Source: Geobacter sp.
Lineage (GTDB): Bacteria; Desulfobacterota; Desulfuromonadia; Geobacterales; DSM-12255
Direction of reading: 5' to 3'
DNA length: 12,961 nucleotides
Assembly: GCA_012026855.1 (NCBI GenBank)
Contig: VEOV01000346.1
Coordinates: forward strand, 1 to 12,961
Below, one piece after another: positions 1 to 6,911 of this stretch. Within the stretch, counting starts at the first letter, position 1. Each line of letters starts with the position of its first letter. Made by a program: the position numbers and the translations under genes. Under the pieces are notes generated by a model. It worked only from the letters and a program-made list of their open reading frames with translations, ran no database searches and was not told the origin of the DNA.

Positions 1-1451
1 CCAGGCTGGGGTCGGAGTTCATCCCGATCATGGACGAAGGGTCGTTCGACATGGATATCGCCATGCTCCCGGGGGGCTCTCTGGCCAAGGCGCAGGAGCT
101 CAACGGCCAGGCTGCCGCCAGGCTGAAGAAGTTCGACGAGCTGGATGTGGTCATTGGCCGCATCGGCCAGACCGGCGTGGCGCTGGATACCCGCGGTGTC
201 GACAAGACCGGCTATGTGGGGGTGTTCAAGCCGAAGAGCGAGTGGCAGCGGGACATCTCCAAGGAAGCGCTGACCAATGAAATGCGTGAGGCGCTGGAGA
301 CCATCCCGGGGATCAGCTTCGGTTTCAGTCAGCCGATTCAGTGCCGGATCGACGAATTGGTGGCCGGCACCAGGGCCCAGCTGATTGTCAAGCTGTTCGG
401 CGACGACCTTGAGGTTCTGCGGGACAAGTCGGCGGAGATCGCCAAGGTGCTTGCCAAGGTCAGGGGGGGGACCGACCTGAATACGGAAAAGGTTTCCGGA
501 CAACCGTACCTGACCGTCACTATCGACCGCTCTAAAATCGCCAGATATGGCCTGAATATCAGCGATGTGCAGAATGTCATCGAGATAGCGGTGGCCGGTA
601 AGGCGGCCTCCACCTTTTATGAAGCCAACCGCGGCTTCGACATCACCGTCCGGCTGCCGGAAGAGAAGCGCAACTCTCTGGAAGCGATCCGCAACCTGCT
701 GGTTACCACGAAGACAGGGATGAACATCCCCCTTGAACAGCTGGCCGAGGTGAAAATGGTCGAGGGGCCGGTGCAGATCAGCCGCCAGGACGGGGTGAGA
801 AGGATCGGCATCGAGATGAACGTTACCGGTCGGGACATGGGGAGTTTCGTGGCCGAGGCGAAGCAGAAGATCAAAGAGCAGGTCAAGTTGCCGTCCGGGT
901 ATTATCTCACCTGGGGGGGGCAGTTCGAGAACCAGCAGCGGGCCATGAACAGGCTGATGATCATCGGCCCGGTGGCCATCGGCCTGATCCTCTTGCTGCT
1001 CTACGTAACCTTCCGTTCTATCCGGCTGGCACTGCTGGTCATCTCCAACCTGCCGTTTGCGTTGATCGGCGGGATCTTCTCCCTGTTCCTTTCCGGCCAG
1101 TATCTTTCCGTTCCGGCGTCGGTCGGTTTCATCGTTCTGTTCGGGGTGGCGGTGCTGAACGGCCTGGTGCTGGTGTCGCGCATTTCACAGCTCAGGGAAG
1201 AGGGGATGGCACTGGGAGAGGCCATCAGGAAAGGGTCTCTCGATCGGCTCCGGCCGGTGCTGATGACCGCCTCCATTGCCATTTTCAGCCTGATGCCGAT
1301 GCTCCTGGCACAGGGGACCGGTTCGGAGATCCAGAAACCGCTGGCAACCGTGGTCGTTGGGGGGCTGATTACCTCGACGCTGTTGACCCTGCTGATCATC
1401 CCGGCGGTCTACGGCTGGTTCGAGAAGAGAGGTGAAGAAGCAGAAATGTAG
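1..1451 (+). CDS. Heavy-metal efflux RND transporter, CzcA/CusA family (C-terminal part; 5' end outside window)
   Basis: This is the inner-membrane pump subunit of a tripartite proton-driven metal efflux system. The frame is open from base 3, giving about 482 residues; family members have about 1,000-1,050, so roughly the C-terminal half is present. The fragment opens with LGSEFIPIMDEG, the conserved HME-RND segment at the start of the second periplasmic half. The periplasmic motif FSQPIQCRIDELVAGTRAQ resembles CzcA-type divalent-cation pumps more than the methionine-rich copper/silver CusA type. The C-terminal membrane block follows, with FGVAVLNGLVLVSRI and the last helix GGLITSTLLTLLIIPAVYGWF. 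The metal-selectivity segment in TM4 lies upstream of the window, so the ion cannot be assigned. The gene converges on the minus-strand gene at 1489 with a 37-base gap, in which I see no clear terminator. Membrane-fusion and outer-membrane partners would be expected upstream. Confidence 0.93.
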   Translation, partial: RLGSEFIPIMDEGSFDMDIAMLPGGSLAKAQELNGQAAARLKKFDELDVVIGRIGQTGVALDTRGVDKTGYVGVFKPKSEWQRDISKEALTNEMREALETIPGISFGFSQPIQCRIDELVAGTRAQLIVKLFGDDLEVLRDKSAEIAKVLAKVRGGTDLNTEKVSGQPYLTVTIDRSKIARYGLNISDVQNVIEIAVAGKAASTFYEANRGFDITVRLPEEKRNSLEAIRNLLVTTKTGMNIPLEQLAEVKMVEGPVQISRQDGVRRIGIEMNVTGRDMGSFVAEAKQKIKEQVKLPSGYYLTWGGQFENQQRAMNRLMIIGPVAIGLILLLLYVTFRSIRLALLVISNLPFALIGGIFSLFLSGQYLSVPASVGFIVLFGVAVLNGLVLVSRISQLREEGMALGEAIRKGSLDRLRPVLMTASIAIFSLMPMLLAQGTGSEIQKPLATVVVGGLITSTLLTLLIIPAVYGWFEKRGEEAEM

Positions 1452-1488
1452 CCAGTCGAAGGCGGCTATGATCCCTGCCTGGGGGGTG

Positions 1489-2094
1489 CTACTCTTTTGG
1501 ATAAAAGGCACTCTCCTCGCAGGGACCCTTGATGTTCATCTCTTTGCATACCGCTGCGAGTCTCCCGCGTAATTCTGCCAGGGTCGCTCCGTATTTTTCA
1601 ACAACCAGGCGCTCTGCCGTCTGCTGCCACAAAGCCTCCTTTTCCGACAGCCTGCTCCGGCTCTGTTTGCGCCCTTCCCGGGCGTCATCAACCCGCTTGA
1701 GCCGGGCCAGTTCCTCCCGCACCAGAATCTCTGCCTTTTCCTTGGTCCGGGCCGTTGCCACGGCCTGGCGCAGCCTGGGGTCGGCGGGGAGCGGCTTCTC
1801 CGGTGCCGGAGCAAACAGTCCGGTTTCAGCTGCTGCCGGCTTCGCTTCCTCCGGAGTTTTCACAGCGGCCGGCATTGCCAGCAGGCGGTCGTTTGCCTTA
1901 ACGGCAAAGTCACTCTCCGGAAAACGGTCGATGATCGACTCGTAAATTTCCTTTGCCTTGGCAGCAGAGCCGGAGCGTTCTTCCTTGCCTGCCTGCAGAT
2001 AGAGCGCTTGCGGGTTGAGCGCCGTATCGGCGGCATGGAGCGTAGTTGTCATGGCCATTATGGCGGCGATTATTGCTATTCTATTGATATTCAT
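1489..2094 (-). CDS. Secreted protein of unknown function with TPR-like N-terminal repeat and charged helical C-terminus
   Basis: A 201-residue protein I cannot assign to a named family. Residues 1-21 look like a Sec signal peptide ending LHA-AD, without a lipobox, so the mature protein is probably periplasmic. Residues about 28-73 (ALYLQAGKEERSGSAAKAKE onward, to IIDRFPESDFAVKANDRL) read as one to one and a half tetratricopeptide units of the kind seen in BamD/CpoB-like proteins. A Pro/Ala/Glu-rich linker spans about 75-107. Residues about 108-185 are highly charged and probably alpha-helical or coiled-coil. Two cysteines (183 and 192) could form a disulfide. Its ATG overlaps the stop of the upstream EamA gene as ATGA, with GGAG about 8 bases before the start, so the two are probably translationally coupled. 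A scaffolding or envelope role is only a guess. Confidence 0.75.
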   Translation of the reverse strand: MNINRIAIIAAIMAMTTTLHAADTALNPQALYLQAGKEERSGSAAKAKEIYESIIDRFPESDFAVKANDRLLAMPAAVKTPEEAKPAAAETGLFAPAPEKPLPADPRLRQAVATARTKEKAEILVREELARLKRVDDAREGRKQSRSRLSEKEALWQQTAERLVVEKYGATLAELRGRLAAVCKEMNIKGPCEESAFYPKE

Positions 2095-2978
2095 CTTTCC
2101 ATCTCCAGTTCAGTTAATTTCCCATGCTCCCCTGACGGCAGCAGTTCGGCCAGCAGCATGCCGGCCAGGATCAGCACCGCGCCTGACAGTGCAGTCAGGG
2201 TCAGCTTTTCACCGGCGGCAAAGTAAGCATACCCTGCACCGAAGACCGGTTCAAGACAGAATATCAGTGCTGTCTGTGATGCCGGGATATGCCGCTGCAT
2301 TGCCGTTTGTACCAGAAAGGCAAACACGGTGGCGAACAGGGCGCAGATGATGACCGGCACCAGCAGGAACGGGTGATACACGGTGAAATCCTGTCCGGTC
2401 AGGGTGGCACCAATGGTGCTGGCCACGGCAATGGTGGTTAGTTGTGTTGCCGTGATCCAGTAAACATCATGCCTGGCGGCATAGCGGCCGGTAAGGATGA
2501 TATGGGCTGCCGTTGCTATGGAGCAGATGAAGCCGAGCAGGTCACCCCGGTTGACCGCGAACTGGCCGCCGGTGCAGAGCAGGAAGCGGCCTGCTGCCGC
2601 CAGGCCGGCACCCAGGCAGACGGCGCCGGAAACCCGTTGCCCCATTAAGGCCGCAGCAATGAGCGGCACAAAGACTACGTTTAGGCCGGTGAGAAAGGCG
2701 GTATTGGAGGCTGTTGTGTAGAGCAGGGCAGCTGTCTGGAAGGCATAGGCACTGAACAGCGCGACGCCCAGTATCATGCCGGCGCGAATGGTCGACCGGT
2801 CCGGTTTGCCGCGGAACAACAGGCCGGGAATTATCATTAAAAGTGCCGCCAGAATGAACCGTTGGGACAGGAAAACAAGCATGTCGACTCTCGCCACGGC
2901 GTCCTTGACGACAGTGAAAGTGATTCCCCAGAAGAAGGTGGTGGCGATGAGCAGCAGGGCAGCAAAATACCTTTTCAT
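2091..2978 (-). CDS. DMT superfamily (EamA) transporter
   Basis: An inner-membrane carrier of the drug/metabolite transporter superfamily, whose EamA-type members often export amino acids or metabolites; the substrate cannot be told from sequence. From the ATG at 2978 it is 295 residues, the usual size for a ten-helix EamA protein. The first EamA repeat begins with TTFFWGITFTVVKDAV and contains TASNTAFLTGLNVVFVPLIA. The second has the family-typical PASQTALIFCLEPVFGAGYAYFAAGEKL, followed by a last hydrophobic helix and a short charged tail (HGKLTELEMER). I chose ATG 2978 over an in-frame TTG at 2990 because the TTG lies inside the ribosome binding site (TTGAGGAGCACA then ATG). It is divergent from the amino acid importer across a 150-base control region and is followed by an overlapping gene for a secreted protein. 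Confidence 0.9.
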   Translation of the reverse strand: MKRYFAALLLIATTFFWGITFTVVKDAVARVDMLVFLSQRFILAALLMIIPGLLFRGKPDRSTIRAGMILGVALFSAYAFQTAALLYTTASNTAFLTGLNVVFVPLIAAALMGQRVSGAVCLGAGLAAAGRFLLCTGGQFAVNRGDLLGFICSIATAAHIILTGRYAARHDVYWITATQLTTIAVASTIGATLTGQDFTVYHPFLLVPVIICALFATVFAFLVQTAMQRHIPASQTALIFCLEPVFGAGYAYFAAGEKLTLTALSGAVLILAGMLLAELLPSGEHGKLTELEMER

Positions 2979-3000
2979 TGTGCTCCTCAATGGTTAAACC

Positions 3001-3026
3001 TTTAATCCATTAAACAAATCTTTGTT
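3001..3026. promoter_or_regulatory. Two adjoining dyads, candidate operators in the divergent region
   Basis: TTTAATCCATTAAA (3001-3014) has 6-base arms that are perfect inverted repeats around a 2-base centre. AACAAATCTTTGTT (3013-3026) has the same geometry and overlaps the -35 hexamer of the plus-strand promoter by 2 bases. They lie between the EamA start and the importer promoter, where a shared regulator could act on both directions. AT-rich DNA makes such dyads easily by chance, so this is tentative. Confidence 0.35.
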
Positions 3027-3053
3027 GACAGTAACTGAAAATATCTTTAAAAA
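3025..3053 (+). promoter_or_regulatory. Sigma70-type promoter for the polar amino acid importer operon
   Basis: A perfect -35 hexamer TTGACA (3025-3030) is followed by a 17-base spacer and a -10-like TAAAAA (3048-3053, four of six consensus bases). It lies in a strongly AT-rich stretch, which contrasts with the GC-rich genes around it. Transcription would start near 3060, leaving about 70 bases of leader before the ATG at 3129. This is the best promoter candidate in the window and may serve everything to 11448. Confidence 0.6.
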
Positions 3054-3071
3054 GAAGAAAATTTACAGAAA

Positions 3072-3106
3072 CGAAACAATTTTTCAGTTGGCATTACGTT
3101 GTTTCG
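3072..3106 (+). promoter_or_regulatory. Perfect 8-base inverted repeat in the leader of the importer operon
   Basis: CGAAACAA (3072-3079) and TTGTTTCG (3099-3106) are exact reverse complements separated by 19 bases, with one further possible G-U pair inside. The element lies downstream of the predicted transcription start and ends 8 bases before the GAGGAG ribosome binding site (3114-3119). It could be a DNA operator or an RNA hairpin affecting translation; sequence alone does not decide. Confidence 0.4.
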
Positions 3107-3128
3107 CTAAACCGAGGAGATCCTATTC

Positions 3129-3869
3129 ATGAAAATGGTGAAAATGCTCGCAGGCCTTCTGACTGTAACACTGCTTAATACCGCCACAGCATTTGCCGCT
3201 CCCAAAAAAATAGTTGTGGCTACCGATGCTACCTGGCCACCGATGGAGATGGTCGACAAGGACAAGAAGATTGTCGGTTTTGACATCGACTTCCTCAATG
3301 CCGTTGCCAAGGAAGCCGGGTTCGCCGTTGAATTCAAGAATACCGCCTGGGATGGCATTTTTGCCGGTGTCGAGGCTGGCCATTATGACGCCATCATCTC
3401 TTCGGTGACCATTACCGAAGAGCGCCAGAAGAAATATGACTTCTCCCTGCCTTACATTGATGCCGGTCAGATTCTGATTGTTCCCAAGGCTGAAAAAGGT
3501 GTCAAAATTGCTGACCTGAAAGGGAAGAAGATCGGCGCCCAGATCGGCACTACCGGCGCCATGGAGGTCAAGAAGGTCAAGGGTGTCGAGCTGAAGACCT
3601 ATGACGAGGTCGGTCTGGCTTTCGAGGATATGGCAGCCGGCAGGATCGGCGGCGTTGTCTGCGACGAGCCGACAGCCATCATCTACGCCCTGCAGAAGAA
3701 CGAGTACAAGAGCAAGTTCAAGATCGTCGGCAAGCCGTTCACCAAAGAGGCCTACGGTATCGTGGTCAAGAAGGGGAACAAGGAGCTGGTTGACCTGCTC
3801 AACAAGGGGATCAAGGCTGTGAAGGCCAAGAAAGCCGATGCCTCCATCAAGAAGAAGTGGCTGAAATAA
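3129..3869 (+). CDS. Periplasmic substrate-binding protein of a polar amino acid ABC importer (family 3 SBP)
   Basis: This protein captures an amino acid in the periplasm and delivers it to the permease encoded next. It has 246 residues: a Sec signal peptide (about 1-23, ending AFA-A, no lipobox) and a family 3 binding domain with the signature GFDIDFLNAVAKEAG (50-64). By comparison with E. coli GlnH, D33, T94 and R99 (in SSVTITEERQ) match residues that hold the ligand's amino and carboxylate groups, and D179 matches the conserved aspartate. The GlnH glutamine-contact lysine (K115) is not matched; the equivalent stretch reads QIGTTG, common in basic or general polar amino acid binders. C178 replaces the GlnH histidine beside D179. 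The substrate therefore stays open: polar or basic amino acid. GAGGAG 9 bases upstream supports this ATG. Confidence 0.92.
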   Translation: MKMVKMLAGLLTVTLLNTATAFAAPKKIVVATDATWPPMEMVDKDKKIVGFDIDFLNAVAKEAGFAVEFKNTAWDGIFAGVEAGHYDAIISSVTITEERQKKYDFSLPYIDAGQILIVPKAEKGVKIADLKGKKIGAQIGTTGAMEVKKVKGVELKTYDEVGLAFEDMAAGRIGGVVCDEPTAIIYALQKNEYKSKFKIVGKPFTKEAYGIVVKKGNKELVDLLNKGIKAVKAKKADASIKKKWLK

Positions 3870-3878
3870 AGTAAATTA

Positions 3879-3885
3879 AAGGTGG
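3879..3885 (+). promoter_or_regulatory. Possible ribosome binding site placed before a hairpin rather than before the start codon
   Basis: AAGGTGG differs from the ideal AAGGAGG at one base but lies 38 bases before the permease ATG at 3924, too far for normal use. The perfect hairpin at 3887-3913 lies between them. If it folds, about 11 unpaired bases remain between this motif and the ATG. No other Shine-Dalgarno-like sequence precedes that ATG, only a pyrimidine tract. The function is inferred. Confidence 0.4.
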
Positions 3886-3886
3886 T

Positions 3887-3922
3887 ACGGGGCAGAGCAT
3901 CCCTCTGCCCCGTTTTCTTTTT
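3887..3922 (+). terminator. Strong intrinsic-terminator-like hairpin between binding protein and permease genes
   Basis: ACGGGGCAGAG (3887-3897) and CTCTGCCCCGT (3903-3913) form an uninterrupted 11-bp, GC-rich stem with a 5-base loop, followed by a T-rich tract (TTTTCTTTTT, 3913-3922). This is the classic form of a Rho-independent terminator. It lies inside an apparent operon, 17 bases after the binding-protein stop, and its T tract ends one base before the permease ATG. The likely role is partial termination or protection of the upstream message, so that binding protein is made in excess of permease. Confidence 0.8.
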
Positions 3923-3923
3923 C

Positions 3924-4709
3924 ATGACCCATAAAGAGCCCGCAAAAATTGTTGATGTAGGTGATGGCGCGGCGATCCCGACCAAGGGGGACCGCGGCCT
4001 GTTCACTGCCTGGCGTATCGCGTTTGTCGGCGCAATCGCCATTCTCTCCTGGTTGTGCCTGACCAGGCCTGACCCCTATCTGGCAATCGTCAAATTCGTC
4101 CCGGACGGGATTTACGTGACCTTCAAGGTGACGGTAGGTTCAATCCTGCTGGCCCTTGTATTCGGGCTTGTCACAGGCCTTGGCAGGATCTCGGCCAACA
4201 GGTTTTACAACGGCCTTGCCTCGCTCTATGTCGAGGTTATCCGTGGCATTCCGCTGCTGGTGCAGATCTTCTATATCTACTACGCTCTCGGCCGGTTCGT
4301 GAAAATCCCCGATCTGCTGAGCGCCATCATTGCCATGGCGGTCTGCTACGGCGCCTACATGGGTGAGGTCATCCGAGCCGGCATCCAGTCAATCCCCAAG
4401 GGGCAGATGGAGGCGGCGCTCTCTCTGGGCATGACCAGGGGCCAGGCAATGCGCCATGTCATCCTCCCCCAGGCATTCAAGATCATTCTGCCACCGGCGG
4501 GGAATGAATTTATCGCCCTCCTGAAGGACTCGTCACTGGTATCCATCCTGGCAGTTGCCGACCTGCTGCGCCGGGGCCGGGAGTTTGCCTCCGAGTCATT
4601 CACCTATTTCGAGACCTATACCGTCATTGCCCTGATCTACCTGATCATCACCCTGTTCTTCTCAAAGCTTATCGGCATCATGGAGGGGAGGATCAATGAA
4701 AACAGCTGA
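3924..4709 (+). CDS. Permease of a polar amino acid ABC importer (HisM/GlnP family)
   Basis: The membrane subunit that forms the amino acid channel, probably as a homodimer because only one permease gene is present. It is 261 residues from ATG 3924. After a polar N-terminal segment and a first helix (WRIAFVGAIAILSWLCL), the BPD_transp_1 domain starts at VTFKVTVGSILLALVFGL. The conserved VIRGIPLLVQIFYIYYALG and the EAA loop that docks on the ATPase (IRAGIQSIPKGQMEAALSLG, then MTRGQAMRHVILPQA) are both clear. The start is uncertain: the frame is open back to a GTG at 3882, but that would translate through the terminator-like hairpin, while the ATG lacks an adjacent ribosome binding site. The 3' end overlaps the ATPase gene by 14 bases. 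Confidence 0.92.
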   Translation: MTHKEPAKIVDVGDGAAIPTKGDRGLFTAWRIAFVGAIAILSWLCLTRPDPYLAIVKFVPDGIYVTFKVTVGSILLALVFGLVTGLGRISANRFYNGLASLYVEVIRGIPLLVQIFYIYYALGRFVKIPDLLSAIIAMAVCYGAYMGEVIRAGIQSIPKGQMEAALSLGMTRGQAMRHVILPQAFKIILPPAGNEFIALLKDSSLVSILAVADLLRRGREFASESFTYFETYTVIALIYLIITLFFSKLIGIMEGRINENS

Positions 4710-5442
4710 TCGCCGCGTCATGGTACAGGCTCGCGATATCGTCAAGTTTTACGGTCGTTTCAAGGCACTCGACCAGGTTTCCCTCACCATTCACGAAGGG
4801 GAGAAGGTGGTCATTATCGGTCCGTCCGGCTCGGGCAAGAGCACCCTGCTCCGCTCCATCAACCGGCTGGAGGAGATTGATGCCGGTTCCATGGTTGTCA
4901 ACGGCATGGACCTGTACAGCAAGAACACCGACCTCACCAGGGTGCGGGAAGAGGTGGGGATGGTGTTCCAGGCGTTCAACCTTTTCCCCCACAAGTCTGT
5001 GCTGGAGAATCTGACCCTGGCGCAGATAGTGGTTCGGGGACGGAGCAAGGATGAGGCGCTGGCCAAGGCCAAGGTCCTGCTGGAAAAGGTCGGCCTTGCC
5101 GACAAGGCCAATGCCTATCCGGGAAAACTCTCCGGCGGCCAGCAGCAGCGGGTTGCCATTGCCCGCTCCCTGGCCATGGATCCGAAGATCATGCTTTTTG
5201 ACGAGCCGACCTCGGCCCTTGATCCGGAGATGATCGGTGAGGTGCTTGATGTTATGAAGGGGCTGGCGCGCGAAGGGATGACCATGGCCGTGGTTACCCA
5301 TGAAATGGGCTTTGCCAGAGAGGTGGCCGACAGGGTCGTGTTCATGGACAACGGTTCGGTGGTTGAGGACGGCACCCCGGAGCACTTTTTTACCAGCCCG
5401 AGACACCCGCGGGCGCAGCAGTTCCTGAGCCAGATACTCTAG
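4696..5442 (+). CDS. ATP-binding subunit of a polar amino acid ABC importer (HisP/GlnQ family)
   Basis: The cytoplasmic ATPase that powers the importer encoded by the two preceding genes. All nucleotide-binding motifs are intact in 248 residues: Walker A GPSGSGKST (42-50), Q-loop Q92 in MVFQAFNLFPH, signature LSGGQQQR (145-152), Walker B IMLFDEP (165-171), D-loop SALDP, and switch histidine H202 in THEMGFAREVADRV. THEMGFA and VFQAFNLFPH are typical of the polar amino acid branch, agreeing with the neighbours. The start at 4696 is preceded by GGAGGGGAGGATCA, a strong binding site; a second ATG at 4720 has none. The gene overlaps the permease gene by 14 bases, so translation is probably coupled. 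About 60 bases separate it from the porin gene, holding only a weak 5-bp hairpin (5450-5464) without a T tract. Confidence 0.95.
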   Translation: MKTADRRVMVQARDIVKFYGRFKALDQVSLTIHEGEKVVIIGPSGSGKSTLLRSINRLEEIDAGSMVVNGMDLYSKNTDLTRVREEVGMVFQAFNLFPHKSVLENLTLAQIVVRGRSKDEALAKAKVLLEKVGLADKANAYPGKLSGGQQQRVAIARSLAMDPKIMLFDEPTSALDPEMIGEVLDVMKGLAREGMTMAVVTHEMGFAREVADRVVFMDNGSVVEDGTPEHFFTSPRHPRAQQFLSQIL

Positions 5443-5502
5443 CTTTTCCGGCAGTTTTTCTGCCACATCCCAAAGCAGTACAATACTTATCAGGAGGTAG
5501 TT

Positions 5503-6837
5503 ATGAAGTTTGGCAAGAAATCAGCAATCCTGGCTGCAGCAGCACTGACAGCTGTCAGTGCGACATCGGCGCTGGCCATGGAGCATCAGTTCGGCGGAGC
5601 GTTCACCGTCTATGGCGATGTTTCCAATTTCAACGGGTCGACCACACCAAACGCAAATACCGGTATTTTTGATCCCGCAGGTCAGGACAAGTCCGCTCCT
5701 TCAGCCAACCACCTGGTTTCCCGCGCCCGTCTTGGCTACACAGCCAAGGCAAGCAACGATCTCAAGTTTGTCAGCATGTTCGAGCTGGACTACAACTTCT
5801 GGGGTAACAGCTCCTACGTTGAGAAAAGAGGCGGCGGCGGTGCGCTCGGTTCTGACACGGTCAACGTTGAGACCAAGCACCTTTACCTCGATGCCAACGT
5901 AGCGAAAAACACCAACCTCAAACTCGGTATGCAGCCTTTTGACGATGCCTTCAAGGGGACATTTGTCGGGGCTGATATGGCCGGTGCACTTGTAACCCAC
6001 AGCTACGACAAGGCAGCTGCCACAGCCGGTTTCTTCCGCTGGGAGGACAGAGCTGCAACCGCACTCGGTCGTGAAACCCGTGACGTATTTGTGCTTGATG
6101 GCAAGTATGACCTTAACAAGCAGACCAAGCTTGGTGCCGCCTACTACCTGGTCAAGGACAACTCAAAGAACTTTGCCGCAGCCAACCAGACTATCCATGT
6201 TCTCGGTGTGAATGCTGAAGCCGAGGTTGGTAAAGAGACCCTCGACGGTTTCCTTGCTGCCCAGTTCGGTGAAGTGGAAGCTGTCCAGAAAGACCTCTCT
6301 GCCTATGCAGCCAGTGTTGGTGCGAAAGTCAAGGCCGGCAAAGGAACACTGCGTGGTGACGCACTCTACACCAGTGGCGATGACGGCAAGAGCGGTACCA
6401 AGAATCACGCCTGGCAGTCGATAAACAACACCGGCAATTACAGCGAAACCGGTTACTATGCCCACGAGATGGTAATTCTCGGCCGTGACAAGTATGCAAC
6501 CACCATTGACAACGCCATTGTCATGAACGCCAACAATGCTGATCACGGTGTCATCTTCCTGACAGCCGGTTACGATCAGCCCCTTTCCAGCAAGCTCACC
6601 GGCAGCGCCAATCTTGGCCTTGCATGGAATGAGTCTTCACGGCCAACTGACAAGAATTCCGACAAGTTCCTCGGCACCGAGGTTAATGCAGAACTCGTTT
6701 ACAAGGCCCTTGACAACGTAACCATCAGCGCTCGTGGTGCCTATGTGTTCCTTGGCGATTTCTACAAGAATACTGCCACAAACGGCACCCCTGACAACCC
6801 GTACGACTTCAAGCTGGTGGCAAAATACAGCTTCTAA
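5503..6837 (+). CDS. Outer-membrane beta-barrel porin
   Basis: A predicted outer-membrane channel of 444 residues. Residues 1-25 form a Sec signal peptide (basic start, long alanine-rich core, cleavage after SALA). The rest has no hydrophobic helices and alternates short amphipathic strands with polar Gly/Asn/Asp-rich loops: for example HQFGGAFTVYGDVSNF at the mature N-terminus, LKFVSMFELDYNFW, and TKLGAAYYLVKD. It ends KLVAKYSF, with the C-terminal aromatic used for BAM-dependent insertion. AGGAGGT 5 bases before the ATG is a strong ribosome binding site. I do not recognise a specific porin subfamily or substrate. Its place between two amino acid importers suggests it lets their substrates cross the outer membrane, an inference from context only. 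I see no convincing promoter in the 60 bases upstream. Confidence 0.88.
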   Translation: MKFGKKSAILAAAALTAVSATSALAMEHQFGGAFTVYGDVSNFNGSTTPNANTGIFDPAGQDKSAPSANHLVSRARLGYTAKASNDLKFVSMFELDYNFWGNSSYVEKRGGGGALGSDTVNVETKHLYLDANVAKNTNLKLGMQPFDDAFKGTFVGADMAGALVTHSYDKAAATAGFFRWEDRAATALGRETRDVFVLDGKYDLNKQTKLGAAYYLVKDNSKNFAAANQTIHVLGVNAEAEVGKETLDGFLAAQFGEVEAVQKDLSAYAASVGAKVKAGKGTLRGDALYTSGDDGKSGTKNHAWQSINNTGNYSETGYYAHEMVILGRDKYATTIDNAIVMNANNADHGVIFLTAGYDQPLSSKLTGSANLGLAWNESSRPTDKNSDKFLGTEVNAELVYKALDNVTISARGAYVFLGDFYKNTATNGTPDNPYDFKLVAKYSF

Positions 6838-6853
6838 AACAATGGTTGACATG

Positions 6854-6887
6854 GCTGGCAGTGCCGATATACTTCGTCACTGCCAGC
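6854..6887 (+). other. Intercistronic stem-loop between porin and livK
   Basis: GCTGGCAGTG (6854-6863) and CACTGCCAGC (6878-6887) form a perfect 10-bp stem. The 14-base interior can add three more pairs (CGA with TCG) after one mismatch. It is followed by ACAAACTATAAGG, with no T tract, so it is not a standard intrinsic terminator. It may mark an RNA processing or stability boundary, or act as a weak attenuator, before the strong AAGGGGGG binding site (6897-6904) of livK. Confidence 0.65.
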
Positions 6888-6911
6888 ACAAACTATAAGG
6901 GGGGTAAATAC

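Noticed and set aside
1452..1488. Bidirectional terminator between the convergent RND and TPR-like genes
   Set aside because: I could not find a stable stem followed by a T or A tract in this short gap.
5450..5464. GGCAG-TTTTT-CTGCC hairpin before the porin as a terminator
   Set aside because: The stem is only 5 bp and no T tract follows it; the Ts are in the loop.
4693..5466. 257-codon minus-strand open frame antisense to the ABC ATPase gene
   Set aside because: It almost exactly covers an ATPase gene with every motif intact, and its translation shows no family features; it is a codon-bias shadow.
5479..5484. TACAAT as the -10 box of a separate porin promoter
   Set aside because: No -35 element lies at a suitable distance, and transcription would start at or inside the ribosome binding site.
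6846..6911. TTG-initiated 22-residue upstream extension of livK
   Set aside because: It would run through a 10-bp stem-loop, lacks a ribosome binding site and would hide a clear lipoprotein signal peptide that starts at 6912.
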